Below, piece after piece: positions 8,629-19,008 of a stretch of DNA of 32,231 bases; the stretch's first letter is position 1; each line of letters starts with the position of its first letter. Made by a program: the position numbers and the translations under genes. The notes under the pieces were generated by a model. It was given only the letters and a program-made list of their open reading frames with translations. It did no database searches and was not told where the DNA came from. Origin of the DNA: Opitutia bacterium (lineage in GTDB: Bacteria; Verrucomicrobiota; Verrucomicrobiia; Opitutales; Opitutaceae); the NCBI GenBank assembly GCA_947453695.1, contig CANGHW010000055.1, forward strand, positions 1-32,231, written 5' to 3'.

Positions 8629-8945
8629 GCCCCGGGCCCGCTCTCCTTCTCCGCTTCGCGAAGAATTTTCGCATCCACCACAAACGGTCCCGCGGGCAAC
8701 ACGCTCGCGACCATTACCAGTGCCGTGCGCCGCCACGGCCAATCGTGTTCCAAAGCCGCCTGCAGCGCGGCGGCCACGTAGAGGACGAACAACACCCCGT
8801 GCGCCATGCCCACGACGCGCACCGCGTCCGGCCAGCCCGCGAGATACTTCAGCGGCATGGCAATGCCCAGCAACACGAGGAACGAGATGCCCTCCCAAAA
8901 TCCGACCACCCGTAGACGGCCGAGCGATGAGTTTAACGAAGCCAT
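8625..8945 (-). CDS. DUF3817 family integral membrane protein
   Basis: A 106-residue protein from the ATG at 8945 (an ATG at 8960 would add five residues). It shows the family pattern: LGRLRVVGFWEGISFLVLLG, then AMPLKYLAGWPDAVRVVGMAHG, then LFVLYVAAALQAALEHDWPW and the final helix LVMVASVLPAGPFVVDAKIL. Three transmembrane helices are visible. The GMAHG histidine and the conserved Glu of WEGIS are family features. DUF3817 (YdzA-like) proteins have no known role. The last codon overlaps the start of the 54-residue CxxC protein by four bases, so the two form a short operon. The next gene upstream on the same strand is engB, 58 bases away. Confidence 0.87.
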   Translation of the reverse strand: MASLNSSLGRLRVVGFWEGISFLVLLGIAMPLKYLAGWPDAVRVVGMAHGVLFVLYVAAALQAALEHDWPWRRTALVMVASVLPAGPFVVDAKILREAEKESGPGA

Positions 8946-9002
8946 GCGCCGCATCTCCATCAGGAAGTGTGCCGCTGTCGAGAATTTCGCGCTGGTTCGC
9001 GA

Positions 9003-9608
9003 TTACTTCCGCCGCCCAGCCACCATGTGCTCCGCCACCAGCGCGAGGATCTCATTGCGCCCCTGCCCCGTCTCCACCGACGAAATGAACTGCGGCGGCA
9101 ACGTCGCCCGGCCCGCAAACACCGTCTTGTTGAATCGGTCGACATTCGCCTGCGTCTGGTTACTCGACTGCTTGTCGGCCTTCGTAAATACGAGCGCAAA
9201 GGGCACGATGCGCCCGTCCATCCAATCGATGAAATCGCGGTCGATCTGCTGTGGCTCCAGTCGAGAGTCGATCAGCACAAACATCAGCTTCAGGTTTTCC
9301 CGGTTCTGGATGTAGTCCGCCACCGCTTCATTGAAATCGGCGCGCTGCTCTTTGCCGACCCGTGCGTAGCCGTAGCCCGGCAAATCCACGAGGGTCCACG
9401 CATTGTTGATCTTAAAGAAATTGATCAGCCGCGTCTTGCCCGGCGTGCCCGACACCCGCGCCAGCGCTTTCCGGCTCGCGAGCAGGTTGATCAGCGACGA
9501 CTTCCCGACGTTCGAACGCCCAATGAAGCCAAACTCGGGCAGCGCCGAGGCCTTGCACGACGCGAGATCGGGTGCGCTGTGGATAAAGTCGGCGGTGTTG
9601 ATTTTCAT
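9003..9608 (-). CDS. engB: Ribosome biogenesis GTP-binding protein EngB (YihA/YsxC)
   Basis: A 201-residue GTPase from the ATG at 9608. The frame stays open to 9746, but upstream sequence is basic and low-complexity, and 201 residues is the normal EngB length. G motifs are complete: P-loop GRSNVGKSS (30-38), G2 region TPGKT, G3 DLPGYGYARVGKEQR, G4 TKADK and G5-like ISSVETGQG. TrmE-Era-EngA-EngB GTPases act in 50S ribosomal subunit assembly, and EngB is generally essential. It is transcribed leftwards ahead of the DUF3817 and CxxC genes and is divergent from the tgt fusion gene, with 162 bases between the two starts. Confidence 0.96.
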   Translation of the reverse strand: MKINTADFIHSAPDLASCKASALPEFGFIGRSNVGKSSLINLLASRKALARVSGTPGKTRLINFFKINNAWTLVDLPGYGYARVGKEQRADFNEAVADYIQNRENLKLMFVLIDSRLEPQQIDRDFIDWMDGRIVPFALVFTKADKQSSNQTQANVDRFNKTVFAGRATLPPQFISSVETGQGRNEILALVAEHMVAGRRK

Positions 9609-9704
9609 AGGTCGCCCGGGAAATGGACGCCCCGAGCCTTCGCCCCGCGCCCCCCGGCGCAAGCGCCATCGCCGCCGCCCTGAAATCTTTGTGGTGTTTC
9701 GTAG

Positions 9705-11807
<2,103 letters not shown>

Positions 11808-11875
11808 GGCAGCCCCTTGTCCGCCCCGCCCGCGCTCCGCACGTCAACACGCCGCGACCACGAGCGGGCCGCGGT

Positions 11876-12409
11876 TCACAACGCCCAGCTCCGCTCGCCC
11901 TTCTTCAACGGCAGCGAGCCGACGTAGCCACCCGGGACCGGCAGGTAGCGCAGCGCCTGCGTCGCGCCGATCTCTGAAGTGAAATACCCGCGCAGCGTCA
12001 GCTCTTTCATCAGCCGAAACGCATTCGTCGCCCCTTTTTGCTGCTCGTAGTCGAGGAGCAGCCGCTCGCGCTCTGGCACCAGCAGAGCGCCGAAGTCCCG
12101 CGAAAATTTCGCCCGGCTCGCTTCCTCGATCTCGCGCAATCCGCGGCGCAGCGTCTCCGCCGCCGTCGTCGGATAGCACTCTGTCGCCATCGTGAGCATG
12201 AAGCGTCCGATGCCCACCGCACCGGCGCCCGGCGACTCCTTCGTCGTCGGGATGATCGTGTCGCCCACGAGGTCGAAAAACTTTTCGTCATCGCTCGACC
12301 AGCCCGCGGGTGCGGCCAGCGCGGCCCACGAGCGCACGGGCAGGTGCAAGCCGAGCAGCGTGGCGCCGGCGGCGAGAGTGGCGTGGCGGATGGCGTCGCG
12401 GCGGTTCAC
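11876..12409 (-). CDS. Gluconate 2-dehydrogenase subunit 3-like protein with Tat signal
   Basis: A 177-residue protein from the GTG at 12409, whose first bases overlap the stop of the upstream GMC gene (GTGA overlap). The N-terminus MNRRDAIRHATLAAGATLLG is a twin-arginine signal. The mature part has the subunit-3 pattern: DEKFFDLVGDTIIPTTKESP, then GAGAVGIGRFMLTMATECYP, and a conserved end with MKELTLRGYFTSEIGATQAL, YLPVPGGYVG and SLPLKKGERSW. Such small subunits partner with FAD-dependent GMC dehydrogenases. Their Tat signal can carry the folded, signal-less large subunit across the membrane. The usual third component, a multiheme cytochrome c, is not in the window. The gene converges with tgt, 68 bases away. 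Confidence 0.9.
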   Translation of the reverse strand: MNRRDAIRHATLAAGATLLGLHLPVRSWAALAAPAGWSSDDEKFFDLVGDTIIPTTKESPGAGAVGIGRFMLTMATECYPTTAAETLRRGLREIEEASRAKFSRDFGALLVPERERLLLDYEQQKGATNAFRLMKELTLRGYFTSEIGATQALRYLPVPGGYVGSLPLKKGERSWAL

Positions 12410-14121
12410 AAATTGCCTTTCTTCATTTCGCCCACCGCGTGGTGCGCCGCGCGCGCGGCGAGCGCCATGAACGTGAGCGAGGGGTTTTGCACGCCGGTGG
12501 AGGCCATGCTGGCGCCGTCTGTCACGAAGACATTCGGGCACGCGTGCAGTTGATTCCACGAGTTGAGCAACGAGGTCTTCGGGTCCCGCCCCATGCGCAC
12601 GCCACCCATCTCGTGGATGTCGAGGCCGGGATTCCGTTTGTCGTCCGTCTTGCCGATGCGCTTCACGCCGGCCGCCGCGAGCATCTCTTCGCCCACGGCG
12701 AGGAAGTCCTTGATCATCTTCTCGTCGTTGTCGGTGTGGCCGACTGACGTCACGAGCTGCGGAATGTCCCACGGATCTTTCCGTTCCGTCGAAAGCCGCA
12801 CGTGGTTTTCATAACGCGGCACCGTCTCGCCCTGCATCATCATCGACACGCCCCACGGTCCCGGCTGCGTGATCTTCTCCTTGAAGGAGGCGCCGACGCC
12901 ATTCGCGCCCAGACCCTGCGTCCAGCCGGAGCGCGACGCGCCGAAGAACACCATGTAACCGCGTTGAAAATCCATCTCCTGTTTCAACCGGTTGCGGAAA
13001 TTCGGCATCATGAGCTGCGTCGGTCGCCGCCCCGAATAATACGAATCCGTGAATCCCTCCACCGCGCCATAGAGACTACCGCGGTAGTTGTGAAACGCGA
13101 GATAGCGCCCGAGCAGGCCGTGATCGTTGCCGAGCCCCGCCGGGAAACGCGCGGACTTCGAGTTGAGCAAAATCAGATTCGTGTTGAGACACGCCGCGTT
13201 CACGAAAATCACCCGCGCAAAATACTCCGTCGTCTGCTTCGTCTGCGCATCGACAATCCGCACACCCTTCGCCTTGCCGGTCTTCTCGTCGTGCAGCACC
13301 GATTCCACGACCGAGTGCGGCCGCACTGTGAGCTTACCCGTGCTGGCCGCCGCAGGGAGCGTCGACGAATTGGAACTGAAATACGCGCCAAACGGACACC
13401 CGCGATAGCAGAGATTACGCGCCTGACACTGGTTGCGACCCTGCGCGAAATGCTCCGGCCGCGGCACGGTGAGATGCGCACAGCGCCCCTGGATCGGCTG
13501 CCGCCCGGGAAACGCGCCGCGGATCTTTCCTGCCACGTGTTTCTCCACGTCGTTCATCTCCCACGCCGGTAAAAACTCCCCGTCCGGCAGCTCTTCGAGT
13601 TTGTCGTAGTTGCCGCTGATGCCGGCAAACTTCTCCACGTGCGAATACCACGGAGCGAGGTCATCATAGCCGATCGGCCAGTCGGCGATGCCATCGCGCA
13701 CCGCACCTTCAAATTCAAAGCGACTCCAGCGCTGCGTCTGCCGCGCCCAGATGAGTGACTTGCCGCCGACCTGATAACCGCGGATCCAGTCGAAGGGTTT
13801 TTCCTGCACGTAGGGATGCTCCTTGTCCTTCACGAAGAAATGCTCCGTCGCCTCGTCGAAGGCGTAGCATTTTTTCGCAATGGGATTCTCACTCACCACG
13901 TCCTGCGTCAGTCGTCCACGGTGCGGCAGCTCCCACGGGTGCTTCAGCGCCGTCGGATAATCCTCAAGGTGCTTCACGTCGCGGCCGCGCTCGAGCACGA
14001 GCGTGCGCAGTCCGGCCTCGCAGAGTTCCTTCGCGGCCCAGCCACCGCTAATGCCCGACCCGATCACGATCGCATCGTAGGTGTGGTCCGTCGCCAATCC
14101 GGGGGTGGGGGAATTTGCCAT
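12406..14121 (-). CDS. GMC family FAD-dependent oxidoreductase (sugar/alcohol dehydrogenase large subunit)
   Basis: A 571-residue flavoprotein from the ATG at 14121. The N-terminal FAD motif is YDAIVIGSGISGGWAAKEL (residues 15-33) followed by LERGRD. The substrate domain ends in the paired active-site signature: HEMGGVRMG with the catalytic His, then CPNVFVTDGASMASTGVQNP with the conserved Asn. These are typical of the gluconate 2-dehydrogenase/sorbitol dehydrogenase branch. A Cys-rich stretch, CQARNLCYRGCPFGAYFS near residues 234-251, is a feature of this branch. There is no signal peptide of its own. It overlaps the subunit-3 gene by four bases, so the two are translated together and probably exported together by Tat. 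Substrate unknown. Confidence 0.93.
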   Translation of the reverse strand: MANSPTPGLATDHTYDAIVIGSGISGGWAAKELCEAGLRTLVLERGRDVKHLEDYPTALKHPWELPHRGRLTQDVVSENPIAKKCYAFDEATEHFFVKDKEHPYVQEKPFDWIRGYQVGGKSLIWARQTQRWSRFEFEGAVRDGIADWPIGYDDLAPWYSHVEKFAGISGNYDKLEELPDGEFLPAWEMNDVEKHVAGKIRGAFPGRQPIQGRCAHLTVPRPEHFAQGRNQCQARNLCYRGCPFGAYFSSNSSTLPAAASTGKLTVRPHSVVESVLHDEKTGKAKGVRIVDAQTKQTTEYFARVIFVNAACLNTNLILLNSKSARFPAGLGNDHGLLGRYLAFHNYRGSLYGAVEGFTDSYYSGRRPTQLMMPNFRNRLKQEMDFQRGYMVFFGASRSGWTQGLGANGVGASFKEKITQPGPWGVSMMMQGETVPRYENHVRLSTERKDPWDIPQLVTSVGHTDNDEKMIKDFLAVGEEMLAAAGVKRIGKTDDKRNPGLDIHEMGGVRMGRDPKTSLLNSWNQLHACPNVFVTDGASMASTGVQNPSLTFMALAARAAHHAVGEMKKGNL

Positions 14122-14198
14122 CGCGCGGTCAGCGAACCGGACGTGCGCAGAAATTCAAGGCCGCTCTTGGCCTCCGCCCGATCGCGACGACATGCCCC

Positions 14199-15248
14199 TC
14201 ACAAGTGCAACGGCAACACCACGCGCACGTCCTTCGGTTGACCATTTTCCAGCGCTGGCAGAAACAGCCACGTCGCTGCGTCTTGCTGCAACTGAAACTC
14301 CAGCACGGTCGGCAGTGCCGGCTCGAAGCTCGCCGCGGTCACGCGGCCCCGTGCATCGATCGCGAGCGTCGCGTTGATCACCTTCTCCGTCAGCGTGCGG
14401 TAGCGCCGCGGATCAAAGACGATGAGATGCGGCTTCGCCATGGTCGTCGCTCCCACTGCCTTGCGCACGTGTTGCAGCACGGCGAGCCGGTGCGTGCCAC
14501 GCTTGGTCTCGTCATCACCGCCCGCCGCCGCTCCGAACATCTGCTCCACCTGTCGCAGCACGACTTGCGGTCCGAGATACTCCGTCCCGCGGTAGCTGTG
14601 GTAGAGCACATCGCCCTCGCGCGTCACCGCCACGAGGCAGGGGATACCGTTGCCCTTCCACTTCTCCAACGGTTCGACCCGCCCCACCGATGAATACTTC
14701 AACACCGGCCAGGGCATGCCAACTTCGCGCACATAGAGCCGCTGCTCGTCGTCGTCATTGTCACTGCTGATAAACACCAACTCGAAGCGGTCCGGCGCAA
14801 TTTTCTTCAGCTTCTGATAAGCCTGAACCAGCTCTGGACTAAACCGCCGGCAAGGGCCGCACCAACGCGCACCAAAGTAAACGAGATACACCTCAGGCTC
14901 CGGCCGAGTGCCCACCTCGTAGGCTACAAGCTTGCCGTCCCGCAGCACTTGCAGCCGATTGCGGAGGCTCTTAGCCACTGTCGAACTCGATGCGTTCCAA
15001 GCTCCGCTACCCCCGGACTTCGCCGCGAGAAAATCCGCCACCCGCCCCAGTGCCCCGTCATCCATTGTCTCGAGCGGCACACGCGCCGAGCCAGTCTTGC
15101 CCGCGATTATCGCCGTCGCGCCATAGACACCGCTCAGGGTCCCCTCGAATTTTTCGCCGACCGCAGTGGTCCATGTCTCGCCGCGCGTCACGCCGGCGAT
15201 CCCCAAGGCTAAGAGCAACCTCACGGAAAATGCATCGCGCCGGTTCAT
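14199..15248 (-). CDS. Exported thioredoxin-like protein with SHD1-like N-terminus and TonB-C-like C-terminus
   Basis: From the ATG at 15248 the product has 349 residues; a GGAAG element 9 bases upstream supports this start. The N-terminus MNRRDAFSVRLLLALGIAGV is a signal peptide with two Arg, possibly Tat. Residues 25-75 resemble an SLA1/SHD1-type beta domain (TTAVGEKFEGTLSGVYG ... VPLETMDDGALGRVADFL). Residues 118-240 are a tryparedoxin/nucleoredoxin-like thioredoxin with the active site ARWCGPCRRF (Cys130 and Cys133), ISSDND and the cis-Pro loop GIPCLV. Residues 290-349 match the TonB C-terminal fold: INATLAIDARGRVTAASF ... AATWLFLPALENGQPKDVRV. A redox domain joined to a TonB-C-like domain is unusual. 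The gene sits between the L,D-transpeptidase and GMC genes, which may share a transcript. Confidence 0.82.
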   Translation of the reverse strand: MNRRDAFSVRLLLALGIAGVTRGETWTTAVGEKFEGTLSGVYGATAIIAGKTGSARVPLETMDDGALGRVADFLAAKSGGSGAWNASSSTVAKSLRNRLQVLRDGKLVAYEVGTRPEPEVYLVYFGARWCGPCRRFSPELVQAYQKLKKIAPDRFELVFISSDNDDDEQRLYVREVGMPWPVLKYSSVGRVEPLEKWKGNGIPCLVAVTREGDVLYHSYRGTEYLGPQVVLRQVEQMFGAAAGGDDETKRGTHRLAVLQHVRKAVGATTMAKPHLIVFDPRRYRTLTEKVINATLAIDARGRVTAASFEPALPTVLEFQLQQDAATWLFLPALENGQPKDVRVVLPLHL

Positions 15249-15289
15249 GTGGAAAATCTTCCGATCCCCGCCACGCCCCGCAAGGCGTT

Positions 15290-16255
15290 TCACGGCTCCA
15301 CGATCACCGGCAGCCCGATGCTCACCAAGCCCAAGAGTGTAATCGCATCCCAATTCGCCAGACGGAAACAGCCGTGTGACTCCGTGCGCCCCACCTTTTC
15401 CGGATCGGGCGTGCCATGGATGCCGTAGCCCGGCAGGCTCAGTCCGATCCACGCACGTCCCACGGGATTATTAGGCCCCGGCGGCAAGATGAGTTTCCGC
15501 CCAAGTTGCTTCGCCTCTTCCGACTCGGGAAACACCTCCGGATCAAAGGTGTAGTTCGGCTCCGGCGCGACTACCGTCACCCGCAGTTCGCCCACCGGAC
15601 GTTTTTCAACTTTGCGCGCTATGCTCACCGGAAAATGAACCAATACCTGTCCATTCTCGGACACAGCTTCGAGTTCGTGCGCCGCCAGCCGAATTACGAT
15701 TCTAGCCGCCTTGCCCGTGACCTCGGCATGCTGCACCGCTGGCACCGCGACCACCGCACCAGGTGTGACGGCCTCCCAGTTGATTTCCGGATTTAGTTTT
15801 TTCAGCAGGCCCGGGCTCGCGCGGTAACGCTCTCCCAGCAATTCCAAGGCACTCGCGTGGGCCAGGGTCTCCGCTTCCGACTTCCCTACCCACGTCGTCG
15901 GCACCGGCCGCAGTGTCGCGAGTTCTTCGGCGGTAAGCGCATGTGTCGTGAGCGCCGGAGCACTAAGCCTCAGTGCCTCGCGCGTTGCCGCATCGAGCCG
16001 ACCACTCTCCTTAATCCCTGCATTGCGCTGCCACGCCTTCAAGGCCGCCTCCGTTTGCGCACCTGGCACACCGTCGATCGAGCCGCAGGAAAATCCCCGC
16101 CGATGCAGCTCCACCTGTAACTCCAGACCCGATTCCACGGGCCAGTCTACCTCTTCGACCTTCGGCTCCGCTGGAGTCGTCTGTGCTCTCCCCGTCCGTA
16201 TCCCTCCCGACAGAAACACGCCCGCCGCCAAACTCAGGGCGACGATCCGCGTCAT
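15290..16255 (-). CDS. L,D-transpeptidase (YkuD) with peptidoglycan-binding and LysM-like domains
   Basis: A 321-residue protein from the ATG at 16255, chosen because a signal peptide follows (MTRIVALSLAAGVFLSGG); the frame extends upstream to 16342. Domains: peptidoglycan-binding type 1 (about 43-97, LQVELHRRGFSCGSIDGVPG), a LysM-like segment (about 127-172) and a YkuD catalytic domain (about 184-320). The catalytic signature is present in full: HGTPDPEKVGRTESHGCFRL, with His280 and Cys296, followed by NWDAITL. It would form 3-3 cross-links in peptidoglycan or attach proteins to it, in the periplasm. It is the first gene of the leftward run and lies 41 bases before the thioredoxin gene. Its 5' region faces the secreted coiled-coil gene at 16432. 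Confidence 0.92.
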   Translation of the reverse strand: MTRIVALSLAAGVFLSGGIRTGRAQTTPAEPKVEEVDWPVESGLELQVELHRRGFSCGSIDGVPGAQTEAALKAWQRNAGIKESGRLDAATREALRLSAPALTTHALTAEELATLRPVPTTWVGKSEAETLAHASALELLGERYRASPGLLKKLNPEINWEAVTPGAVVAVPAVQHAEVTGKAARIVIRLAAHELEAVSENGQVLVHFPVSIARKVEKRPVGELRVTVVAPEPNYTFDPEVFPESEEAKQLGRKLILPPGPNNPVGRAWIGLSLPGYGIHGTPDPEKVGRTESHGCFRLANWDAITLLGLVSIGLPVIVEP

Positions 16256-16431
16256 CCGCAGACGAGAGAAGACAAACCACACGGGCATGCACTCCACCAC
16301 ATCCGTCCCGCCCACCGCGTCACGTAGAAAAAGTCTAGCCATCCGGGCCGGAAAATCCCCTGCTACCCGGTTTCACCACCGGCGCACCCGCGCCATTCCT
16401 CACCCACCCAACCCAACCCTCCCGACCTTCC

Positions 16432-16908
16432 ATGAAAAAATCCACCCTCCTCACCGTCGCCCTCACCGGTTCCATGCTCGCCGCGCTTACCTTTGCCGCC
16501 GACACCAAGAAGGCCGCTCCCGCTGCTGCTCCGGCTGCCGCACCTGCTGCCCAGCAGCAGAAGCTGATTCGGGTCGGCACCCTCAAGACCGTAGAACAGA
16601 ACCGTGAATTTCAGTCCAACGTCCAAATCCTCCAGGCCCAGCGTCAGCAAGCCATCGAGCTGAACGCCGCGTTGGAAAAAGAGACGAATGCCACCAAGAA
16701 AAAGGAGCTCAAGGCCAAGCTCGACGAGATGATGACCAAGCTGAACGAAAACAACGACAAGATGATCAAGGCCTACGGCTTCTCCCTCAGCCGCAACTAC
16801 ACCATGGTCGTCGAAACCTCCCACATCTACATGCTCGTTTCAGACGAAGAGGCCGCCAAATTCGAGAAAGACCAAGCCGCCGCCGAGGCCGCTGCTAAGA
16901 AGAAGTAA
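16432..16908 (+). CDS. Secreted coiled-coil protein of unknown function
   Basis: A 158-residue protein with a clear signal peptide (MKKSTLLTVALTGSMLAALT, cleavage near AFA-ADTKK). An Ala/Pro-rich linker (AAPAAAPAAAPAA) follows, then a long charged helix from about residue 55 to 110 (LQAQRQQAIELNAALEKETN, KKKELKAKLDEMMTKLNENN) with a coiled-coil heptad pattern. The end reads SDEEAAKFEKDQAAAEAAAK. The size and helical composition recall Skp/OmpH-type periplasmic chaperones, but the family signature is not convincing. A pyrimidine-rich leader without a Shine-Dalgarno sequence precedes the ATG. It is monocistronic and ends at a strong terminator. Confidence 0.82.
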   Translation: MKKSTLLTVALTGSMLAALTFAADTKKAAPAAAPAAAPAAQQQKLIRVGTLKTVEQNREFQSNVQILQAQRQQAIELNAALEKETNATKKKELKAKLDEMMTKLNENNDKMIKAYGFSLSRNYTMVVETSHIYMLVSDEEAAKFEKDQAAAEAAAKKK

Positions 16909-16944
16909 TTTTGTCTTCTCGGCTCCCGCCAGCTTCCCCTCTTG

Positions 16945-16972
16945 GCCGCCTCCTCACCGGGGCGGCTTTTTC
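16945..16972 (+). terminator. Intrinsic terminator of the secreted coiled-coil gene
   Basis: The GC stem GCCGCC (16945-16950) pairs with GGCGGC (16961-16966) around a 10-nt loop, and at least four T residues follow (16967-16972). It lies 36 bases after the stop codon of the coiled-coil gene, so it fits as its transcription end. Confidence 0.85.
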
Positions 16973-17431
16973 CTTTTCAGGGCACTCCCATTTGGCGTGC
17001 TCACGACCTGAAAATTGTGAACGAAAGCCATGACCCGTTAGCACCACCGCCACCGTCGTTATCGGGTTCCTTGGTGCCAACAGCCCATTCATCTCCTGCA
17101 CCAAGATAAAGGTGCACCTCCACCATGACGATGCCCTCGATACTTGGGGTCGGCGGCCCCCTCACCCTCACGCTCAATTTGAAAATTGCACTTGGCCAAC
17201 CGCCCCAGCGTCGAAGGTAAACAGGAGGGGTAGGGCCTCACGCTCAGCGAGCAGGGCGAAGCAGGTTAGATCTAAGAAGCAAAGGGCTAGTTCCCCGCGT
17301 CGGGCTCTTCCCACCGCCCTTCACCGGCCCCTCCCTCCGAAGCGCCACGTCAATCCTACGATTTGCGCACCATGGCCAACCAACCCTGCCATCCATTCTT
17401 GCTTGGCTGGATAGGCAACGTGTCCGCCGCC
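16973..17431. other. 459-base gap without a convincing gene
   Basis: No frame with normal codon bias is present, and the base composition is lower in G+C than the neighbours (for example around 17000-17030 and 17175-17195). Small features seen: a 10-bp palindrome TTAGATCTAA at 17266-17275; the 9-mer TGAAAATTG near 17009 and again near 17179; a short inverted repeat CAATTT-GA-AAATTG around 17175-17190. One minus-strand frame near 17000-17104 contains a TGHGFRSQFS stretch, reminiscent of the active-site region of phage-type integrases, but without supporting sequence. This may be a decayed remnant; no function is claimed. Confidence 0.5.
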
Positions 17432-18619
17432 TTATTTTGCACGGGGCGCCAGGCTGATCGTGCGCGACGTTCCCCACGCGACCGGCACGGCGTCTCCGTC
17501 CTGCTTTCCCTTTGCGTTCCACCGGCACTCCCGCGCGGTCAACGTTTGCGCCGTCGTATCGTAGGTCACGAGTTGGAACGAGAGCTTCGTCTCATCCGTG
17601 CCCGATTCTTTGCCTTTGATCGGCGAATCCGCCCGAAACACCGCGAGCGCCAGATCGCGATCTGGTCCCTTCCACGTGTAGAATTCATTCCAGTTCGAGT
17701 TGCCGTGGAAGTAGCCCGCGATGTTGCGGTGGGACTTCAAGAAATCCGCCAACTCCCGCTGCACCGTGGTTGTCGGTGCCTCAATCGTCGGCCCGTCGAC
17801 ACACACGTCCGCGACCACATTTTCGAACTTATCGTGACTGTTCACCTCATGCCGTCCATTGGGGTTGGTCAGGTGCTTGGCTTCGATGTCCGGCTGGTCA
17901 TGACAAAAAATAAACACCGGCATAGTCGCAGGAACCTTTCGCAGCTCGCCCTCGATCCACGCCCGCGCACCACGATCCGGCCACATCGTAATGAAAAGAC
18001 AGAGCGCCCCGCCAAACTGCCGTGCCACCTGGATCTTGTCGGTCTCATACCGATAGGAGCCGGATGTGCGGGGAATCGCCGGCCTCATCATGCGGTTATA
18101 GATTCCTGCCATCGCCGACGCATCGGTCGCGGGCACCATTTTGTTGGGCGACCCAATCGCGTTCGAGACATCGTGATTACCGGGCACCACCAGCAAGGGC
18201 GCCGGTTCACCTCGGGCGTTTTTTAACGCAAATTCAGCGACGAATCCGCTCTCAAACTGCTGCCATGACAGGGCCGCGGGTTGAATCCGCAAGGGATGAA
18301 GTTCCTGCCGGTTGGCGATATCACCCGTCACGATCACGAAATCGATCGCCCCAACCTTTTCGTCCGCCCGCCATCCACCGTCATTCGGTAACCGCGCGGA
18401 GGGGAGTGCGTTGAGTTTCCGCACGAGCGCGGCATTCACCACCCGCGCCTCGACGTTGGCGTCCCCCCGAAAATACCCGCGGTGGATGCCGTAGTGGAGG
18501 TCCGAGGTGAAAACAAATGTCACTGAGGCCGCGCTCAAGAGCGCCGCCGAGCTCGCCCAGCCCACCGCGACCATCAGCCGGCGGCTCAACCGTCGACTCG
18601 TTACCAAAATCGTCGCCAT
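17432..18619 (-). CDS. Exported metallophosphoesterase
   Basis: From the ATG at 18619 the product has 395 residues (an alternative start lies 12 bases upstream). A signal peptide precedes the catalytic domain. Calcineurin-like metal motifs appear in order: FTSDLHYG (Asp40, His42), VTGDIANRQ (Asp100), VPGNHDVSN (Asn148, His149, Asp150), FCHDQPDIEAKHL, and the later GYFHGNSNWNEF with His. A two-metal phosphoesterase centre is therefore intact. The substrate is not evident from sequence; such proteins in this group often act as nucleotidases or phosphodiesterases in the periplasm. The YkgJ-type gene lies upstream on the same strand, 68 bases away. Confidence 0.9.
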   Translation of the reverse strand: MATILVTSRRLSRRLMVAVGWASSAALLSAASVTFVFTSDLHYGIHRGYFRGDANVEARVVNAALVRKLNALPSARLPNDGGWRADEKVGAIDFVIVTGDIANRQELHPLRIQPAALSWQQFESGFVAEFALKNARGEPAPLLVVPGNHDVSNAIGSPNKMVPATDASAMAGIYNRMMRPAIPRTSGSYRYETDKIQVARQFGGALCLFITMWPDRGARAWIEGELRKVPATMPVFIFCHDQPDIEAKHLTNPNGRHEVNSHDKFENVVADVCVDGPTIEAPTTTVQRELADFLKSHRNIAGYFHGNSNWNEFYTWKGPDRDLALAVFRADSPIKGKESGTDETKLSFQLVTYDTTAQTLTARECRWNAKGKQDGDAVPVAWGTSRTISLAPRAK

Positions 18620-18687
18620 AAGTGACTGCAACAGTCCTTCCTCGGCTCGGTGTGACCAGCGAATTCTAAGTTACAAATCGACGACAA

Positions 18688-19008
18688 TCACGCCTCAGCC
18701 CCGGCGTCTGCCGGCGCCAGCGTTCCTCGCCGGCTAAACACCGTGCGCCGGCACAGCGCTTCCCCTCGCCTAAAGTCACGGCACACTTGGGGACGCAGCT
18801 CATAGATCGTGCACAGTTGGGTCACCGTATCCAGGGCCACACAGGCCCCGTCGCCCTGTTGATCCATGCAACGCACCCCCGAGTGCTCGACGACATAGTC
18901 CTCCGGCACCCCGTCATCCACGCCCGGCGTCAGCTCCACCAGTAGGTGGCAACATTTACCGCAACCGGCACAGGCAGGGATTTCTTCGGACGCGGGGGCA
19001 GTCATCAT
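18688..19008 (-). CDS. YkgJ family cysteine-cluster protein
   Basis: A 106-residue protein with eight conserved cysteines in the YkgJ/UPF0153 layout: CAGCGKCCHLLVELTPGVDD, then RCMDQQGDGACVAL, LCTIYELRPQVCRDFRRGEA and a final Cys. The family probably binds an iron-sulfur cluster or zinc; its biological role is not established. Two adjacent ATG codons (19008 and 19005) could start translation. It lies 68 bases upstream of the metallophosphoesterase gene in the same direction and could be co-transcribed with it. The upstream gap at 19009-19396 would hold the promoter. Confidence 0.88.
   Translation of the reverse strand: MMTAPASEEIPACAGCGKCCHLLVELTPGVDDGVPEDYVVEHSGVRCMDQQGDGACVALDTVTQLCTIYELRPQVCRDFRRGEALCRRTVFSRRGTLAPADAGAEA

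Noticed and set aside
16981..17060. Integron attC-like sequences (GTTAGC and CTAAC elements) in the gap after the secreted coiled-coil gene
   Set aside because: The required paired inverted core sites with the right spacing are not present, and no integron integrase is in the window.
17112..17414. 100-codon plus-strand frame in the gap at 16973-17431
   Set aside because: Its composition (His/Pro/Arg/Ser-rich, no hydrophobic core) and poor codon bias do not look like a real protein.
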